The notes: generated by a model not told the origin, from the letters alone. A stretch of DNA of 64,000 nucleotides from Vibrio sp. 99-8-1 (GCF_013114595.1 NZ_VTXE01000019.1:1-64000); one strand, 5' to 3'; shown: positions 35,756 through 44,978, counted from the stretch's first letter. Numbers and translations are program-made.

Positions 35756-35820
35756 CTTATTCCAATACTAAGCAAACCTGTTCAGCGAAAACACATTAGC
35801 GTCTGCTCAAGGCTCCAAGC

Positions 35821-35847
35821 AGAGATGATAATTTATTTGTCATCTCT
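35821..35847 (+). terminator. Weak stem-loop after dut
   Basis: AGAGATGA (35821-35828) pairs perfectly with TCATCTCT (35840-35847) across an 11-base loop, 65 bp after the dut stop. There is no T run after it, so terminator function is doubtful. Confidence 0.35.
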
Positions 35848-36049
35848 ATCGCTCTCTCCTTATTAACTCAAGTGATGCTTTCTCACAGTGGATAAAATTA
35901 GTTAGCAAGCACCAACTTCTTTCTAAATGCTTATTTTTGTTAACTTCGTCTAACTAAACACTACGATATCTCGCCAGTCTCAGCTAGAATGTTGCAACAA
36001 CGATTGTCGCCAATTTCCTCTTTGATTAACATCTTTATTGGCGTACCTA

Positions 36050-36227
36050 GGGTCTGTTTATCTTTCGAGAACAGATTTTGTTTAATCTGAAAGCGGTTTG
36101 AGCAAGGCATGAAGAGAGCAGCATAGTTTTTCTATGTAAACGACTCATAACACAGCTCAAGACGTTTTCAGATGAACCCTTCGGGCAGTGTTTGTTGCAA
36201 AAATAGTCGCGAAAGGTCAACAGACCC
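36050..36227. mobile_element. MITE-like 178-bp inverted-repeat element
   Basis: The ends GGGTCTGTTTATCTTTCGAGA (written here as the 21 bases from 36050 to 36070) and the complement of 36207-36227 agree at 18 of 21 positions. Both ends are flanked by TA, consistent with a TA target duplication. The inside is also self-complementary: AATCTGAAAGCG near 36084 pairs with the region near 36160-36175, and CATAG-TTTTT-CTATG forms the tip. There is no transposase gene, so a full-length relative elsewhere would be needed to move it. Confidence 0.7.
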
Positions 36228-36253
36228 TAATATGAACAAAAGGAAACGAATAG

Positions 36254-36844
36254 ATGACTGGTACTCGCAAATCTAACCGTCGTGAAGAGATTCTACAGGC
36301 TCTTGCCCACATGCTCGAGTCAACTGATGGTGCATCCAGAATCACCACAGCAAAACTGGCTAAACAGGTCGGTGTATCAGAAGCTGCTCTATACAGGCAC
36401 TTTCCAAGCAAAGCTAGAATGTTTGAAGGCCTTATTGAATTCATTGAAGATGCATTAATGTCGCGAATAAATCGAATTCTCGACGACGAAAAAGATACTC
36501 TGCAAAGAATTCGTATGGTTCTACAATTAATTTTGGCTTTTGCTGAGATGAACCCTGGCTTAACCCGAATTTTGTCCGGTCACGCCTTGATGTTTGAAAA
36601 CGAACGATTACGTACCCGTATCAACCAACTGTTTGAAAGAATCGAAACTCAACTTCGACAAATATTACGTGAGCGAAAAATCCGAGAAGGAAAGTCATTT
36701 CCTGTTGATGAAGGTATTCTAGCGGCTCAGCTACTTGGCCAGGTTGAAGGCAGTTTAAACCGATTTGTTCGTTCTGACTTTAAGTATCAGCCAACTGAAA
36801 ACTTTGAAGAGTATTGGGCATTACTCAGCGCACAAATTCAATAG
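36254..36844 (+). CDS. slmA: Nucleoid occlusion factor SlmA (TetR family)
   Basis: A 196-residue TetR-fold DNA-binding protein that blocks FtsZ ring assembly over the nucleoid when bound to its chromosomal sites. The N-terminal helix-turn-helix is [25 protein letters not shown] in the usual place (about 30-54). [13 protein letters not shown] and the acidic-basic C-terminal half match SlmA of enterobacteria and vibrios at this locus (dut-slmA). The start has AAAAGGAAA eight bases upstream. It is followed after 12 bp by the lipid A acyltransferase gene. A MITE-like element lies directly upstream and may supply or disturb the promoter. Confidence 0.95.
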   Translation: MTGTRKSNRREEILQALAHMLESTDGASRITTAKLAKQVGVSEAALYRHFPSKARMFEGLIEFIEDALMSRINRILDDEKDTLQRIRMVLQLILAFAEMNPGLTRILSGHALMFENERLRTRINQLFERIETQLRQILRERKIREGKSFPVDEGILAAQLLGQVEGSLNRFVRSDFKYQPTENFEEYWALLSAQIQ

Positions 36845-36856
36845 GCTCAGACAGTA

Positions 36857-37801
36857 ATGAAAGATCTATACAAGCCAACATTCAGCCTCTCACTTATTTA
36901 CCCCAAATATTGGGGAGTATGGATTGGCTTTGCCATTTTAGCGCTATTTGTGAATGTTCTTCCATACAAGCTGCTTTATTTCATTGGCAGAAAGTTAGGC
37001 CAATGGGGAATGAAGTTCAGTAAAAAACGCGTATTCATTGCTAACCGTAATTTAGAGCTTGCCTTTCCTGACATGTCAGAGCAAGAGCGTAGCACCATGG
37101 TGACCGAAAATTTCAAAAATACCGGATTAGCGCTCATCGAAACTGGTATCGCTTGGTTTTGGCCTGAGTGGCGCTTTAAGCGGCTGCTTAGTTTTGGCGA
37201 CCTAGAAGAACTTTATCAGTTCGATCAAAATAAAAAAGGCGTACTGGTTTGTGCTGTTCATGCGCTTAATCTAGAAATTACCGCCAGAGCGTTTTCTACC
37301 GTCAACCTACAAGGTTATGGCGTTTATCGACCTCACAATAATCCTGCTTATAATTTTATACAGCACTGGGGACGAACCCATGGTGGAAACCAAGCCATTG
37401 ATAGGAAAGATGTTAAAGGGATGATTCGTGCACTACGCGACGGCGCTCGTATCTTCTATTTACCAGATCACGATTATGGTAGACGTAAATCGGTCTTTGT
37501 TCCTTTTTTTGCGGTCGACAATGCCTGTACAACTACGGGCACCAGTATCTTAGCTTATACAGGGCAATGCGCAGTATCTTTTGTATCCGGCTTTAGAAAT
37601 AATCAGGGTAAATATGACTTAATCGCCGAGAAATCCGTTCATGAACAGTATCCACAAAAAGATGAATACGCGGCGGCGATATTCGTCAATCAGCACGTAG
37701 AAAAAACCATCCTCAAAGCACCTGAACAGTGGATGTGGCTACACAAGCGTTTTAAAACAATGGAAGATATTAATATCCCTAAAGATACGCTGTATAAATG
37801 A
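36857..37801 (+). CDS. lpxL: Lipid A secondary acyltransferase (LpxL/LpxM family)
   Basis: A 314-residue inner-membrane acyltransferase that adds a secondary fatty acyl chain to Kdo-lipid IVA from acyl-ACP. A hydrophobic anchor lies at about 18-38. The catalytic H-x4-E motif is HALNLE near 135-140, and YLPDHDYGRRKSVFVPFFAV near 200-219 (split by the active-site loop) and QWMWLHKRFKT near 291-301 are strongly like E. coli LpxL. LpxL and its paralogues LpxM, LpxP and LpxN cannot be told apart with certainty. In Vibrio cholerae two such genes lie side by side at this locus; here only one is present. The gene is probably co-transcribed with slmA. Confidence 0.85.
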   Translation: MKDLYKPTFSLSLIYPKYWGVWIGFAILALFVNVLPYKLLYFIGRKLGQWGMKFSKKRVFIANRNLELAFPDMSEQERSTMVTENFKNTGLALIETGIAWFWPEWRFKRLLSFGDLEELYQFDQNKKGVLVCAVHALNLEITARAFSTVNLQGYGVYRPHNNPAYNFIQHWGRTHGGNQAIDRKDVKGMIRALRDGARIFYLPDHDYGRRKSVFVPFFAVDNACTTTGTSILAYTGQCAVSFVSGFRNNQGKYDLIAEKSVHEQYPQKDEYAAAIFVNQHVEKTILKAPEQWMWLHKRFKTMEDINIPKDTLYK

Positions 37802-37873
37802 CGTCCATTTTTTTGGGGAGGGAGGTGAAACAGTCAACATCATCTCTATTTTTAGACAGTAACTGCATTTATT

Positions 37874-37894
37874 AAGGGGCACTATTTGCCCCTT
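37874..37894. terminator. Stem-loop between convergent lpxL and pyrE
   Basis: AAGGGGCA (37874-37881) pairs perfectly with TGCCCCTT (37887-37894) around a 5-base loop. T-rich bases follow on the minus strand (AATAAA) but no long T run on either side. The position between convergent genes suggests a bidirectional terminator. Confidence 0.6.
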
Positions 37895-37919
37895 AATTCT
37901 CATTCATAACTGCTGACTT

Positions 37920-38561
37920 TTATACGCCAAATGCTTCTCTGTAGGCTTTCACTTTTGCTAGCTGTTGAGCATTACCTTCTTCGTTTTCCAAATAGGCAAT
38001 AATATCGCTAAGGCTAACGATAGAGATAATTTGGCAGGCGAAGTCTCGCTCAACTTCTTGAATAGCAGACAACTCACCTTGCCCTTTCTCTTGACGATCA
38101 ATCGCCACCAGCACACCCGCAAGATTGGCACCACTCGCTTTAATGATCTCCATTGATTCACGAATCGCCGTTCCTGCGGTAATCACATCGTCAACCAACA
38201 TTATGTTCCCGACCAGCGGTGCACCCACTAAACTGCCCCCTTCGCCATGGTTCTTCGCTTCTTTACGATTAAAACAGTATGGCGTATCAACATTATGATG
38301 ATCCGCTAACGCCACGGCTGTCGTTGTTGCAATGGGGATGCCTTTATATGCTGGACCAAATAACACATCGTACTGAATACCAGAGTCAGCCAAAGCCGCA
38401 GCGTAAAAGCGCCCTAATCGAGCTAAGTCGCCCCCAGTATTAAACAAACCAGCATTAAAAAAATAGGGGCTTGTTCGTCCAGACTTTAGGGTAAACTCGC
38501 CAAACTTTAATACACCTTTTTCAAGAGCAAACTCTATAAACTCTCGCTGATATGCTTTCAT
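37920..38561 (-). CDS. pyrE: Orotate phosphoribosyltransferase
   Basis: A 213-residue enzyme of pyrimidine synthesis that joins orotate and PRPP to give orotidine monophosphate. [16 protein letters not shown] (about 22-37) is the orotate side, [15 protein letters not shown] (about 95-109) the catalytic loop and [21 protein letters not shown] sequence (about 118-133) the PRPP-binding motif. The start at 38561 has GAGAGAAAC upstream; the frame extends six codons further with no signal. It lies downstream of rph, from which it is separated by a stem-loop with a T run that looks like the pyrE attenuator of enterobacteria. Confidence 0.96.
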   Translation of the reverse strand: MKAYQREFIEFALEKGVLKFGEFTLKSGRTSPYFFNAGLFNTGGDLARLGRFYAAALADSGIQYDVLFGPAYKGIPIATTTAVALADHHNVDTPYCFNRKEAKNHGEGGSLVGAPLVGNIMLVDDVITAGTAIRESMEIIKASGANLAGVLVAIDRQEKGQGELSAIQEVERDFACQIISIVSLSDIIAYLENEEGNAQQLAKVKAYREAFGV

Positions 38562-38613
38562 TGTTTCTCTCTCTATCAATTGCTTACATTGTTTCCCATC
38601 ACAGGAAAAAAAG

Positions 38614-38644
38614 ACAAAAAAATAGCCCCTTAAAAGGAGCTATT
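38614..38644 (-). promoter_or_regulatory. Probable pyrE attenuator (stem-loop with T run after rph)
   Basis: On the minus strand a 9-bp stem (AATAGCTCC / GGGGCTATT, one G-U pair in RNA) with a 6-base loop starts three bases after the rph stop codon and runs into at least seven T residues. In E. coli, pyrE is controlled by UTP-dependent attenuation at exactly this place, a ribosome near the end of rph blocking the hairpin. The same logic would fit here. It could also be a simple terminator of rph. Confidence 0.65.
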
Positions 38645-38647
38645 ATC

Positions 38648-39364
38648 TCAGTCAGCTAAAGTGGATTTCTGAATCTCCACAATATCGCTGATGCCCTGCT
38701 TAGCCAGAGCCAATAATTCTAAAAGTTCTTCATGACTAAAGGGTTCGCCTTCGGCAGTACCTTGAACTTCAATCATTTTCCCTTCTTCCGTCATCACTAC
38801 GTTCATATCGGTATCCGCTGCGGAGTCTTCTACATATTCCAGATCGCACAGCGCTTCATTTGCAACCATACCAACAGAAACAGCCGCAACGTGCCCCTTC
38901 ATTGGGTTACTTTTTAGTTTGCCTTTAGCAACCAAACCATTAAGCGCATCCGCCATTGCTACACTAGCACCAGAAATAGAAGCAGTACGCGTACCACCGT
39001 CAGCCTGAATAACATCACAATCAACCGTCACCATGATCTCACCCATAGCTTCTAAATCAACCACGGCACGCAAGCTACGAGCGATCAAACGTTGAATCTC
39101 CATTGTACGGCCCCCTTGCTTACCACTGGCCGCTTCACGTCGGTTACGAGTGTGAGTTGCTCTTGGTAACATGCCATACTCTGCAGTTACCCAACCCTTA
39201 CCTTGCCCTTTCAGCCAACGCGGCACATTTTCTTCAACGGTGGCATTACAAAGCACTTTTGTATTACCAAACTCAACCAGCACTGAACCTTCAGCATAAG
39301 CTGTAAAGTTACGAGTCATTTTAATCGGACGAACCTGTTCAGGACTTCTGTCATTTGGACGCAT
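38648..39364 (-). CDS. rph: Ribonuclease PH
   Basis: A 238-residue phosphorolytic 3'-exoribonuclease that trims tRNA precursors. [20 protein letters not shown] at the start, [25 protein letters not shown] (in two strands, about 37-61), [22 protein letters not shown] and [19 protein letters not shown] hold the phosphate and metal-binding residues. The length is standard. Unlike the frameshifted rph of E. coli K-12 it is intact. It is the first gene of the rph-pyrE unit and diverges from yicC, as in enterobacteria. Confidence 0.97.
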   Translation of the reverse strand: MRPNDRSPEQVRPIKMTRNFTAYAEGSVLVEFGNTKVLCNATVEENVPRWLKGQGKGWVTAEYGMLPRATHTRNRREAASGKQGGRTMEIQRLIARSLRAVVDLEAMGEIMVTVDCDVIQADGGTRTASISGASVAMADALNGLVAKGKLKSNPMKGHVAAVSVGMVANEALCDLEYVEDSAADTDMNVVMTEEGKMIEVQGTAEGEPFSHEELLELLALAKQGISDIVEIQKSTLAD

Positions 39365-39539
39365 TGGTAAATCACCTGTATGTAATGGATTTCATTTTCT
39401 GCCGGATTATATAAGAAATACCTTCGTCTTCCTATCCCCAAAAGATTCCGTCTTGGAAGTAACGCAACCCTGTCTTCTGTGCTACCATTGCCGCAACATT
39501 TTCATCTATTCAACCCAAGTAAATCCAAAAGGTAATTCA

Positions 39540-40406
39540 ATGATCTACAGCATGACGGCTTATGCCCGAAAAGAAGTGAAAGGTGACTGGGGAAGTGCAA
39601 TCTGGGAAATTCGCTCTGTAAATCAGCGCTATCTAGAGACTTACTTTCGCCTTCCAGAACAGTTTCGTAGCTTAGAGCCCATTCTAAGAGAGCGATTTCG
39701 CAAACGTCTGGCTCGTGGAAAAGTTGAATGCCACTTGAGATTTGAAGCAAACCCAGCCGCGAAAGGGGAGCTTACTATCAATGAATCACTTGCTCAGCAG
39801 GTGATCAATGCCGCCAATCAAATCTCATCCATGACAGGTGAATCTAACCGCATTAATCCATTTCAAGTAATGCAATGGCCGGGTGTAATGGAAACCCCAG
39901 AGCAAGACATGGACTCCATTAACAAAGAGTTATTGTCTGCTTTTGAAGACGCCATTAAAGACTTTATTGATGCTCGTGCTCGCGAAGGTTCCAACATGCG
40001 TGAACTGATCGAACAGCGCTTAGACGCCATCACATCAGAAGCAATAAACGTTCGTTCTCGCATGCCGGAAATATTAGAGTGGCAACGAGAGCGTCTAATC
40101 AGCAAGTTTGAAGATGCAAAAATAGAGCTTGAAGCCAACCGAGTTGAGCAAGAGCTGATCTTACTGGCGCAAAAAGTGGATGTAGCAGAAGAGCTAGACC
40201 GTCTAGACTCCCATGTTAAAGAAACCAAAAACATTCTTAACAAAGGTGGGGCTGTTGGACGCCGCCTAGACTTTATGATGCAAGAGTTCAATCGTGAGTC
40301 TAATACACTGGCATCGAAATCCATCAGCACAGATATCACCGCGTCAGGTGTCGAGTTGAAAGTATTGATCGAGCAAATGCGCGAGCAGATCCAGAATATA
40401 GAATAA
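39540..40406 (+). CDS. yicC: YicC-family endoribonuclease
   Basis: A 288-residue protein of the YicC/YloC family, recently recognised as an RNase that helps degrade a small RNA in E. coli. MIYSMTAYAR opens the conserved N-terminal domain, with EIRSVNQRYLE near 23-33 and LRERFRKRLARGKVEC near 51-66. The C-terminal DUF1732 region contains VAEELDRLDSHVKE and GRRLDFMMQEFNREsNT, including the acidic residues thought to bind metal. The start at 39540 follows AAAAGG at a proper distance; an upstream extension of 29 codons is not conserved-looking. The gene ends in a clear terminator. Confidence 0.93.
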   Translation: MIYSMTAYARKEVKGDWGSAIWEIRSVNQRYLETYFRLPEQFRSLEPILRERFRKRLARGKVECHLRFEANPAAKGELTINESLAQQVINAANQISSMTGESNRINPFQVMQWPGVMETPEQDMDSINKELLSAFEDAIKDFIDARAREGSNMRELIEQRLDAITSEAINVRSRMPEILEWQRERLISKFEDAKIELEANRVEQELILLAQKVDVAEELDRLDSHVKETKNILNKGGAVGRRLDFMMQEFNRESNTLASKSISTDITASGVELKVLIEQMREQIQNIE

Positions 40407-40429
40407 GTTCAAATGACATTATTCGCCAG

Positions 40430-40454
40430 AGCCCTTAATTTTTAAGGGCTTTTT
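40430..40454 (+). terminator. Intrinsic terminator after yicC
   Basis: AGCCCTTAA (40430-40438) and TTAAGGGCT (40442-40450) form a perfect 9-bp stem with a 3-base loop, followed by TTTT, 24 bp after the yicC stop. Confidence 0.88.
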
Positions 40455-40511
40455 ATATATTCATTACGTTTCTAATCAACTGTTCACTTCAGAGCTTTAA
40501 ATAACAACGCC

Positions 40512-40742
40512 TTACCAAGACTTATTTCTTAGATGGTTCTTGGCTAACTTTTCATTACCACGTTTGTAGTTTCCGGTTAATCTGGCCATCAGCTGTTGCT
40601 GACCATTAAAATCACAGTCATTCAGCTCTTGTTCCACTTCTTTCGCTTTAGCCCCTCGCAAAACGGTGGCTCTCTTACCATGATGATAAATAGTCACTTC
40701 ACCTTTAACTCGGTTAAATTTAAACCCCAAATCTTCATTCAT
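40512..40742 (-). CDS. Conserved small hypothetical protein
   Basis: A 76-residue basic protein from the ATG at 40742, preceded by AGGAT; an ATG six codons upstream is also in frame. It starts MNEDLGFKFNRVKGEV and includes YHHGKRATVLRGAKA and ARLTGNYKRGNEK. The composition is that of a real soluble protein, with evenly spread charges, and I recall similar short proteins next to gmk and yicC in vibrios, but I know no function. The many Lys/Arg residues would allow nucleic-acid binding. It is encoded alone on the minus strand between the yicC terminator and the gmk promoter region. Confidence 0.65.
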   Translation of the reverse strand: MNEDLGFKFNRVKGEVTIYHHGKRATVLRGAKAKEVEQELNDCDFNGQQQLMARLTGNYKRGNEKLAKNHLRNKSW

Positions 40743-40819
40743 CGCCAATCCTATCCTCATAATGGAACAGCCAAATAATGATCCATCAATAGCAAGCTGT
40801 CCAAAAAAATTTGTAGCCC

Positions 40820-40837
40820 ATAGCTAACGTTAGCTAT
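40820..40837. repeat. Perfect 18-bp palindrome
   Basis: ATAGCTAACGTTAGCTAT is fully self-complementary. It lies 72 bp upstream of the -35 box proposed for gmk and 78 bp before the start of the small hypothetical gene on the other strand. It could be an operator for a dimeric regulator; which one is unknown. Confidence 0.6.
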
Positions 40838-40908
40838 AACCTGCTCTCCCATAATTGACGTAGAATTGAATGAATCAACCACTCATCAAAGCAAAGATCC
40901 CGCATTAG

Positions 40909-40938
40909 TTGAGAATGATCCTTATATCGTGCTATCCT
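40909..40938 (+). promoter_or_regulatory. Putative promoter for gmk-rpoZ-spoT
   Basis: TTGAGA (40909-40914) and TATCCT (40933-40938) are 18 bp apart on the plus strand, followed by a GC-rich TCGCCTCC stretch. The leader to gmk would be about 150 bp and would contain the tandem repeat. Confidence 0.45.
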
Positions 40939-40990
40939 TCGCCTCCATTTTTTCGGTCTTTGGTTTTATTTCAACCACTGTCGATACTAT

Positions 40991-41026
40991 CTTTAAGTCA
41001 TACTGAATCTTTACGTCATACTGAAA
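40991..41026 (+). repeat. Two tandem 18-bp units in the gmk leader
   Basis: CTTTAAGTCATACTGAAT (40991-41008) is followed directly by CTTTACGTCATACTGAAA (41009-41026), 16 of 18 identical. It lies in the presumed 5' leader of gmk. Confidence 0.6.
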
Positions 41027-41092
41027 GAAATAGCTTATTCAGTAATGTCAGTATTCAGCGTTACAACTCTTCAATATAAAGTGGAATCATAA

Positions 41093-41719
<627 letters not shown>

Positions 41720-41779
41720 GCCTTTAGACTGTATAATTTCTCGTCATTGTAAATATTAATTAACTAATTTGGAGTCCTC

Positions 41780-42052
41780 ATGGCACGCGTAACTGTTCAA
41801 GATGCAGTTGAAAAAGTTGGCAACCGTTTCGACCTAGTTCTTATTGCGGCTCGCCGCGCTCGTCAAATGCAAACTGGCGGCAAAGATTCATTGGTGCCTG
41901 AAGAGAATGATAAACCAACGGTTATCGCCCTTCGCGAAATCGAAGAAGGTTTAATCACTAAAGAAGTTCTCGATGCACGTGAGCGTCAAGAGCAGCAAGA
42001 ACAAGAAGCAGCAGAATTAGCCGCAGTAAGCAGCATCGCTCACAGCCGTTAA
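41780..42052 (+). CDS. rpoZ: RNA polymerase omega subunit
   Basis: A 90-residue subunit that helps beta-prime fold and forms one ppGpp-binding site of RNA polymerase in proteobacteria. [20 protein letters not shown] and [14 protein letters not shown] are the conserved N-terminal blocks, and [15 protein letters not shown] follows. The C-terminal tail is rich in Glu and Gln, as usual. It lies 60 bp after gmk and 42 bp before spoT. An AGGAG-like GGAG precedes the ATG. Confidence 0.97.
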   Translation: MARVTVQDAVEKVGNRFDLVLIAARRARQMQTGGKDSLVPEENDKPTVIALREIEEGLITKEVLDARERQEQQEQEAAELAAVSSIAHSR

Positions 42053-42094
42053 TCACTCGCTAACTAACATCAAGTCAGCTTCCGAGACTACAAT

Positions 42095-44215
42095 TTGTAT
42101 CTATTCGATAGCCTCAAAGATGTTGCCCAAGAATACCTAACAGAGCCTCAACTTGAGGCTCTGCGTCAATCTTATGTGGTAGCAAAAGACGCCCATGAAG
42201 GGCAAACCCGTTCAAGTGGTGAACCGTATATCATCCACCCCGTTGCTGTTGCCCGCATATTAGCGGAAATGCGATTAGACCATGAGACGCTTATGGCCGC
42301 ATTATTACACGACGTGATAGAAGATACGGAAACATCCAAAGAAGAACTTGCAGAGCAATTTGGTGTAACCGTTGCCGAGCTTGTTGATGGTGTATCCAAG
42401 CTGGATAAGCTTAAATTTCGCGATCGAAAAGAAGCACAAGCAGAAAACTTCCGCAAAATGGTTCTTGCCATGGTGCAAGACATCCGCGTTATTCTCATTA
42501 AGTTATCGGATCGTACACATAATATGCGTACCCTCGGTGCATTGCGTCCAGACAAACGCCGTCGTATTGCCCGTGAAACATTAGAGATCTATGCCCCACT
42601 CGCTCACCGTTTAGGTATTCACAATATCAAGACCGAGCTAGAAGAGTTAGGATTTGAAGCTCTCTACCCCAATCGCTATCGGGTTCTCAAAGAGGTTGTT
42701 CGCTCTGCACGCGGAAATCGTAAAGAGATGATACAGCGCATCCACTCAGAGATAGAAGGTCGACTTGAAGAAGTTGGACTCGCGGCTCGAGTCATTGGAC
42801 GCGAGAAAAACCTTTTTTCTATTTACAATAAGATGCGAACCAAAGAGCAGCGATTCCACACGATTATGGATATCTACGCGTTTCGTGTCATTGTTGATAG
42901 TCCAGATACCTGTTATCGCGTATTAGGGCAAGCTCATAACTTATACAAACCTCGTCCGGGCAGAATGAAAGACTATATTGCCGTTCCTAAAGCGAACGGC
43001 TATCAATCTCTTCATACGTCCATGGTTGGTCCCCACGGCGTTCCTGTTGAAGTACAAATTCGTACTGAAGATATGGACCAAATGGCGGACAAAGGGGTAG
43101 CGGCACACTGGTCTTACAAAGCGGGCAGCGACACAAAAGGCACCACAGCACAAGTGAAAGCTCAGCGCTGGATGCAAAGCCTGCTTGAGTTACAGCAAAG
43201 TGCCGGAACTTCGTTTGAGTTTATCGAGAACGTTAAATCCGATCTGTTCCCTGATGAAATTTTTGTCTTCACACCAAAAGGACGCATTGTTGAGCTGCCT
43301 GCGGGTGCAACAGCGGTAGACTTTGCTTACGCTGTCCACACCGATGTAGGCAACACCTGCGTTGGTACCCGAGTAGATCGCCAGCCTTATCCGTTAAGTA
43401 AAGCACTGAAAAATGGACAAACCATTGAAATCATCAGTGCTCCCGGCGCCAGACCTAACGCCGCATGGTTAAACTACGTCGTAACATCCCGTGCTCGAAC
43501 TAAGATTCGTCAGGTTTTAAAAACCATGCGACGTGAAGAGTCCGTCGCATTAGGGCGCCGCTTACTTAACCATGCATTGGGTCGTCACTCTATTGATAGC
43601 ATCTATCCAGAAAACATTGAAAATGTCTTAACCGAGCTTAAGATTGCTTCTGTGGACGATCTCTTAGCAGCGATTGGGCTAGGTGAACTAATGAGTATCG
43701 TGATTGCTCGTCGTTTACTGGGTGATACCGATGAACTTACTGAAACCAGCTCACTGCCTTCTAGCTCGAATAAAAAGCTCTCTATTAAAGGCGCGGATGG
43801 GATCTTACTGACCTATGCGAAATGTTGTCACCCGATTCCGGGCGATCATATTATCGCTCACGTTTCTCCGGGACGCGGCCTTGTGGTTCATAGAGAAACC
43901 TGTCCAAATATTCGTGGTTATCAAAAAGAACCAGATAAATACATGAGTGTAGAGTGGGCAGAAGAGCACGAACAAGAGTTTATCTCTGAGCTACAAATTG
44001 ATATGCAAAACCATCAAGGAGCGCTTGCTGAGTTAACTAACGTGGTATCACGTACAGGCTCAAACATTCACGGTATTTCTACAGAAGAAAAAGATGGACG
44101 TTTGTACACGATTACTTTGGCGTTAACCGCGAAAGATCGTATTCATTTGGCCAGTATCATGAAGAAAATACGTGTGATGCCTCATGCGTTAAAAGTACGC
44201 CGCAGACGACAGTAA
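42095..44215 (+). CDS. spoT: Bifunctional (p)ppGpp synthetase/hydrolase SpoT
   Basis: A 706-residue RelA/SpoT homologue. The HD hydrolase domain is N-terminal, with HPVAVARILAEM (about 46-57) and LLHDVIEDT (about 69-77). The synthetase domain spans about 230-350, with YNKMRTKEQRFHTIMDIYAFRV-like and KDYIAVPKANGYQSLHT-like blocks. TGS (about 385-445, IFVFTPKGRIVELP) and C-terminal zinc-finger and ACT domains follow (CCHPIPGD near 575). The HD motif is intact, as expected of SpoT, not RelA. Translation starts at TTG (42095); the first residues YLFDSLKD align with E. coli SpoT, which I recall also using TTG. It sets ppGpp levels in response to starvation signals. Confidence 0.97.
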   Translation: MYLFDSLKDVAQEYLTEPQLEALRQSYVVAKDAHEGQTRSSGEPYIIHPVAVARILAEMRLDHETLMAALLHDVIEDTETSKEELAEQFGVTVAELVDGVSKLDKLKFRDRKEAQAENFRKMVLAMVQDIRVILIKLSDRTHNMRTLGALRPDKRRRIARETLEIYAPLAHRLGIHNIKTELEELGFEALYPNRYRVLKEVVRSARGNRKEMIQRIHSEIEGRLEEVGLAARVIGREKNLFSIYNKMRTKEQRFHTIMDIYAFRVIVDSPDTCYRVLGQAHNLYKPRPGRMKDYIAVPKANGYQSLHTSMVGPHGVPVEVQIRTEDMDQMADKGVAAHWSYKAGSDTKGTTAQVKAQRWMQSLLELQQSAGTSFEFIENVKSDLFPDEIFVFTPKGRIVELPAGATAVDFAYAVHTDVGNTCVGTRVDRQPYPLSKALKNGQTIEIISAPGARPNAAWLNYVVTSRARTKIRQVLKTMRREESVALGRRLLNHALGRHSIDSIYPENIENVLTELKIASVDDLLAAIGLGELMSIVIARRLLGDTDELTETSSLPSSSNKKLSIKGADGILLTYAKCCHPIPGDHIIAHVSPGRGLVVHRETCPNIRGYQKEPDKYMSVEWAEEHEQEFISELQIDMQNHQGALAELTNVVSRTGSNIHGISTEEKDGRLYTITLALTAKDRIHLASIMKKIRVMPHALKVRRRRQ

Positions 44216-44238
44216 GCAAGAAACTCAATTACCCAATT

Positions 44239-44274
44239 AAGAAGTCGATACGATAATATCGGCTTCTTCTTTTT
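44239..44274 (+). terminator. Intrinsic terminator after spoT
   Basis: AAGAAGTCGATA (44239-44250) pairs with TATCGGCTTCTT (44257-44268), 12 bp with one G-U pair, followed by CTTTTT. It lies 23 bp after the spoT stop and only 18 bp before trmH, so it may reduce, not abolish, trmH expression. Confidence 0.75.
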
Positions 44275-44291
44275 AAAATCGAAAAAGTATT

Positions 44292-44978
44292 ATGAACCCA
44301 GAACGCTATCAACGAATTCAAACCGTACTAAAAGCGAGACAACCAGATTTAACTTTGTGCTTAGAAGAGGTTCACAAGCCAAACAATGTCTCCGCGGTTA
44401 TTCGTACTGCGGACGCCGCAGGGGTACATAAAATTCATGCTGTTTGGCCAAATGAGCAAATGCGCACATTAAGCCACACATCTGCCGGCGCGAGAAATTG
44501 GGTAGAAGTAGAAACACACAGCAATATAGACAGTGCCGTTACCCAATTAAAGCAGCAAGAGATGCAGATATTGGCAACTAACTTGTCTGACAACGCGGTG
44601 GATTTTCGCGAAATCGACTACACCAAACCAACCGCCATTATCCTAGGCGGAGAGAAACACGGTATTTCCTCTCACGCTTTATCGTTGGCAGATCAAGATA
44701 TCATTATTCCTATGGTAGGCATGGTTCAATCTCTCAATGTCTCGGTTGCCAGCGCACTTATACTGTTTGAAGCACAGCGCCAACGTCAGCTAGCAGGTAT
44801 GTACGATCGAGATGTATCCGCACTAAGCGAGCATGTTATCCACACCACTCTCTTTGAACGTGGTCACCCTGTATTGGCAAAAGTTGCAAAACGAAAAAAA
44901 CTCCCTTACCCACCTCTGGATGATGCAGGACAGATCGTCGCCGATGAAGAGTGGTGGGCTGAGATGCAGACACGCTAA
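44292..44978 (+). CDS. trmH: tRNA (guanosine-18-2'-O)-methyltransferase
   Basis: A 228-residue SPOUT-class methyltransferase that methylates the ribose of G18 in the tRNA D-loop. Motif 1 is CLEEVHKPNNVSAVIRTADAAG (about 21-42, with N and R), motif 2 IILGGEKHGIS (about 116-126) and motif 3 IPMVGMVQSLNVSVASALILFE-like (about 137-158). These form the trefoil knot that binds S-adenosylmethionine. The C-terminal extension past residue 165 is typical of TrmH (SpoU). The gene follows spoT, as in E. coli. Confidence 0.95.
   Translation: MNPERYQRIQTVLKARQPDLTLCLEEVHKPNNVSAVIRTADAAGVHKIHAVWPNEQMRTLSHTSAGARNWVEVETHSNIDSAVTQLKQQEMQILATNLSDNAVDFREIDYTKPTAIILGGEKHGISSHALSLADQDIIIPMVGMVQSLNVSVASALILFEAQRQRQLAGMYDRDVSALSEHVIHTTLFERGHPVLAKVAKRKKLPYPPLDDAGQIVADEEWWAEMQTR

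Larger units (their letters stand above)
35756..36253. other. 498-bp region between dut and slmA
   Basis: No gene is recognised. The left part holds the weak stem-loop after dut. The right part is largely taken up by a 178-bp hairpin element with TA flanks, whose end lies only 26 bp before the slmA start codon. The slmA ribosome site (AAAAGGAAA, about 36239-36247) falls just outside the element. Confidence 0.6.
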
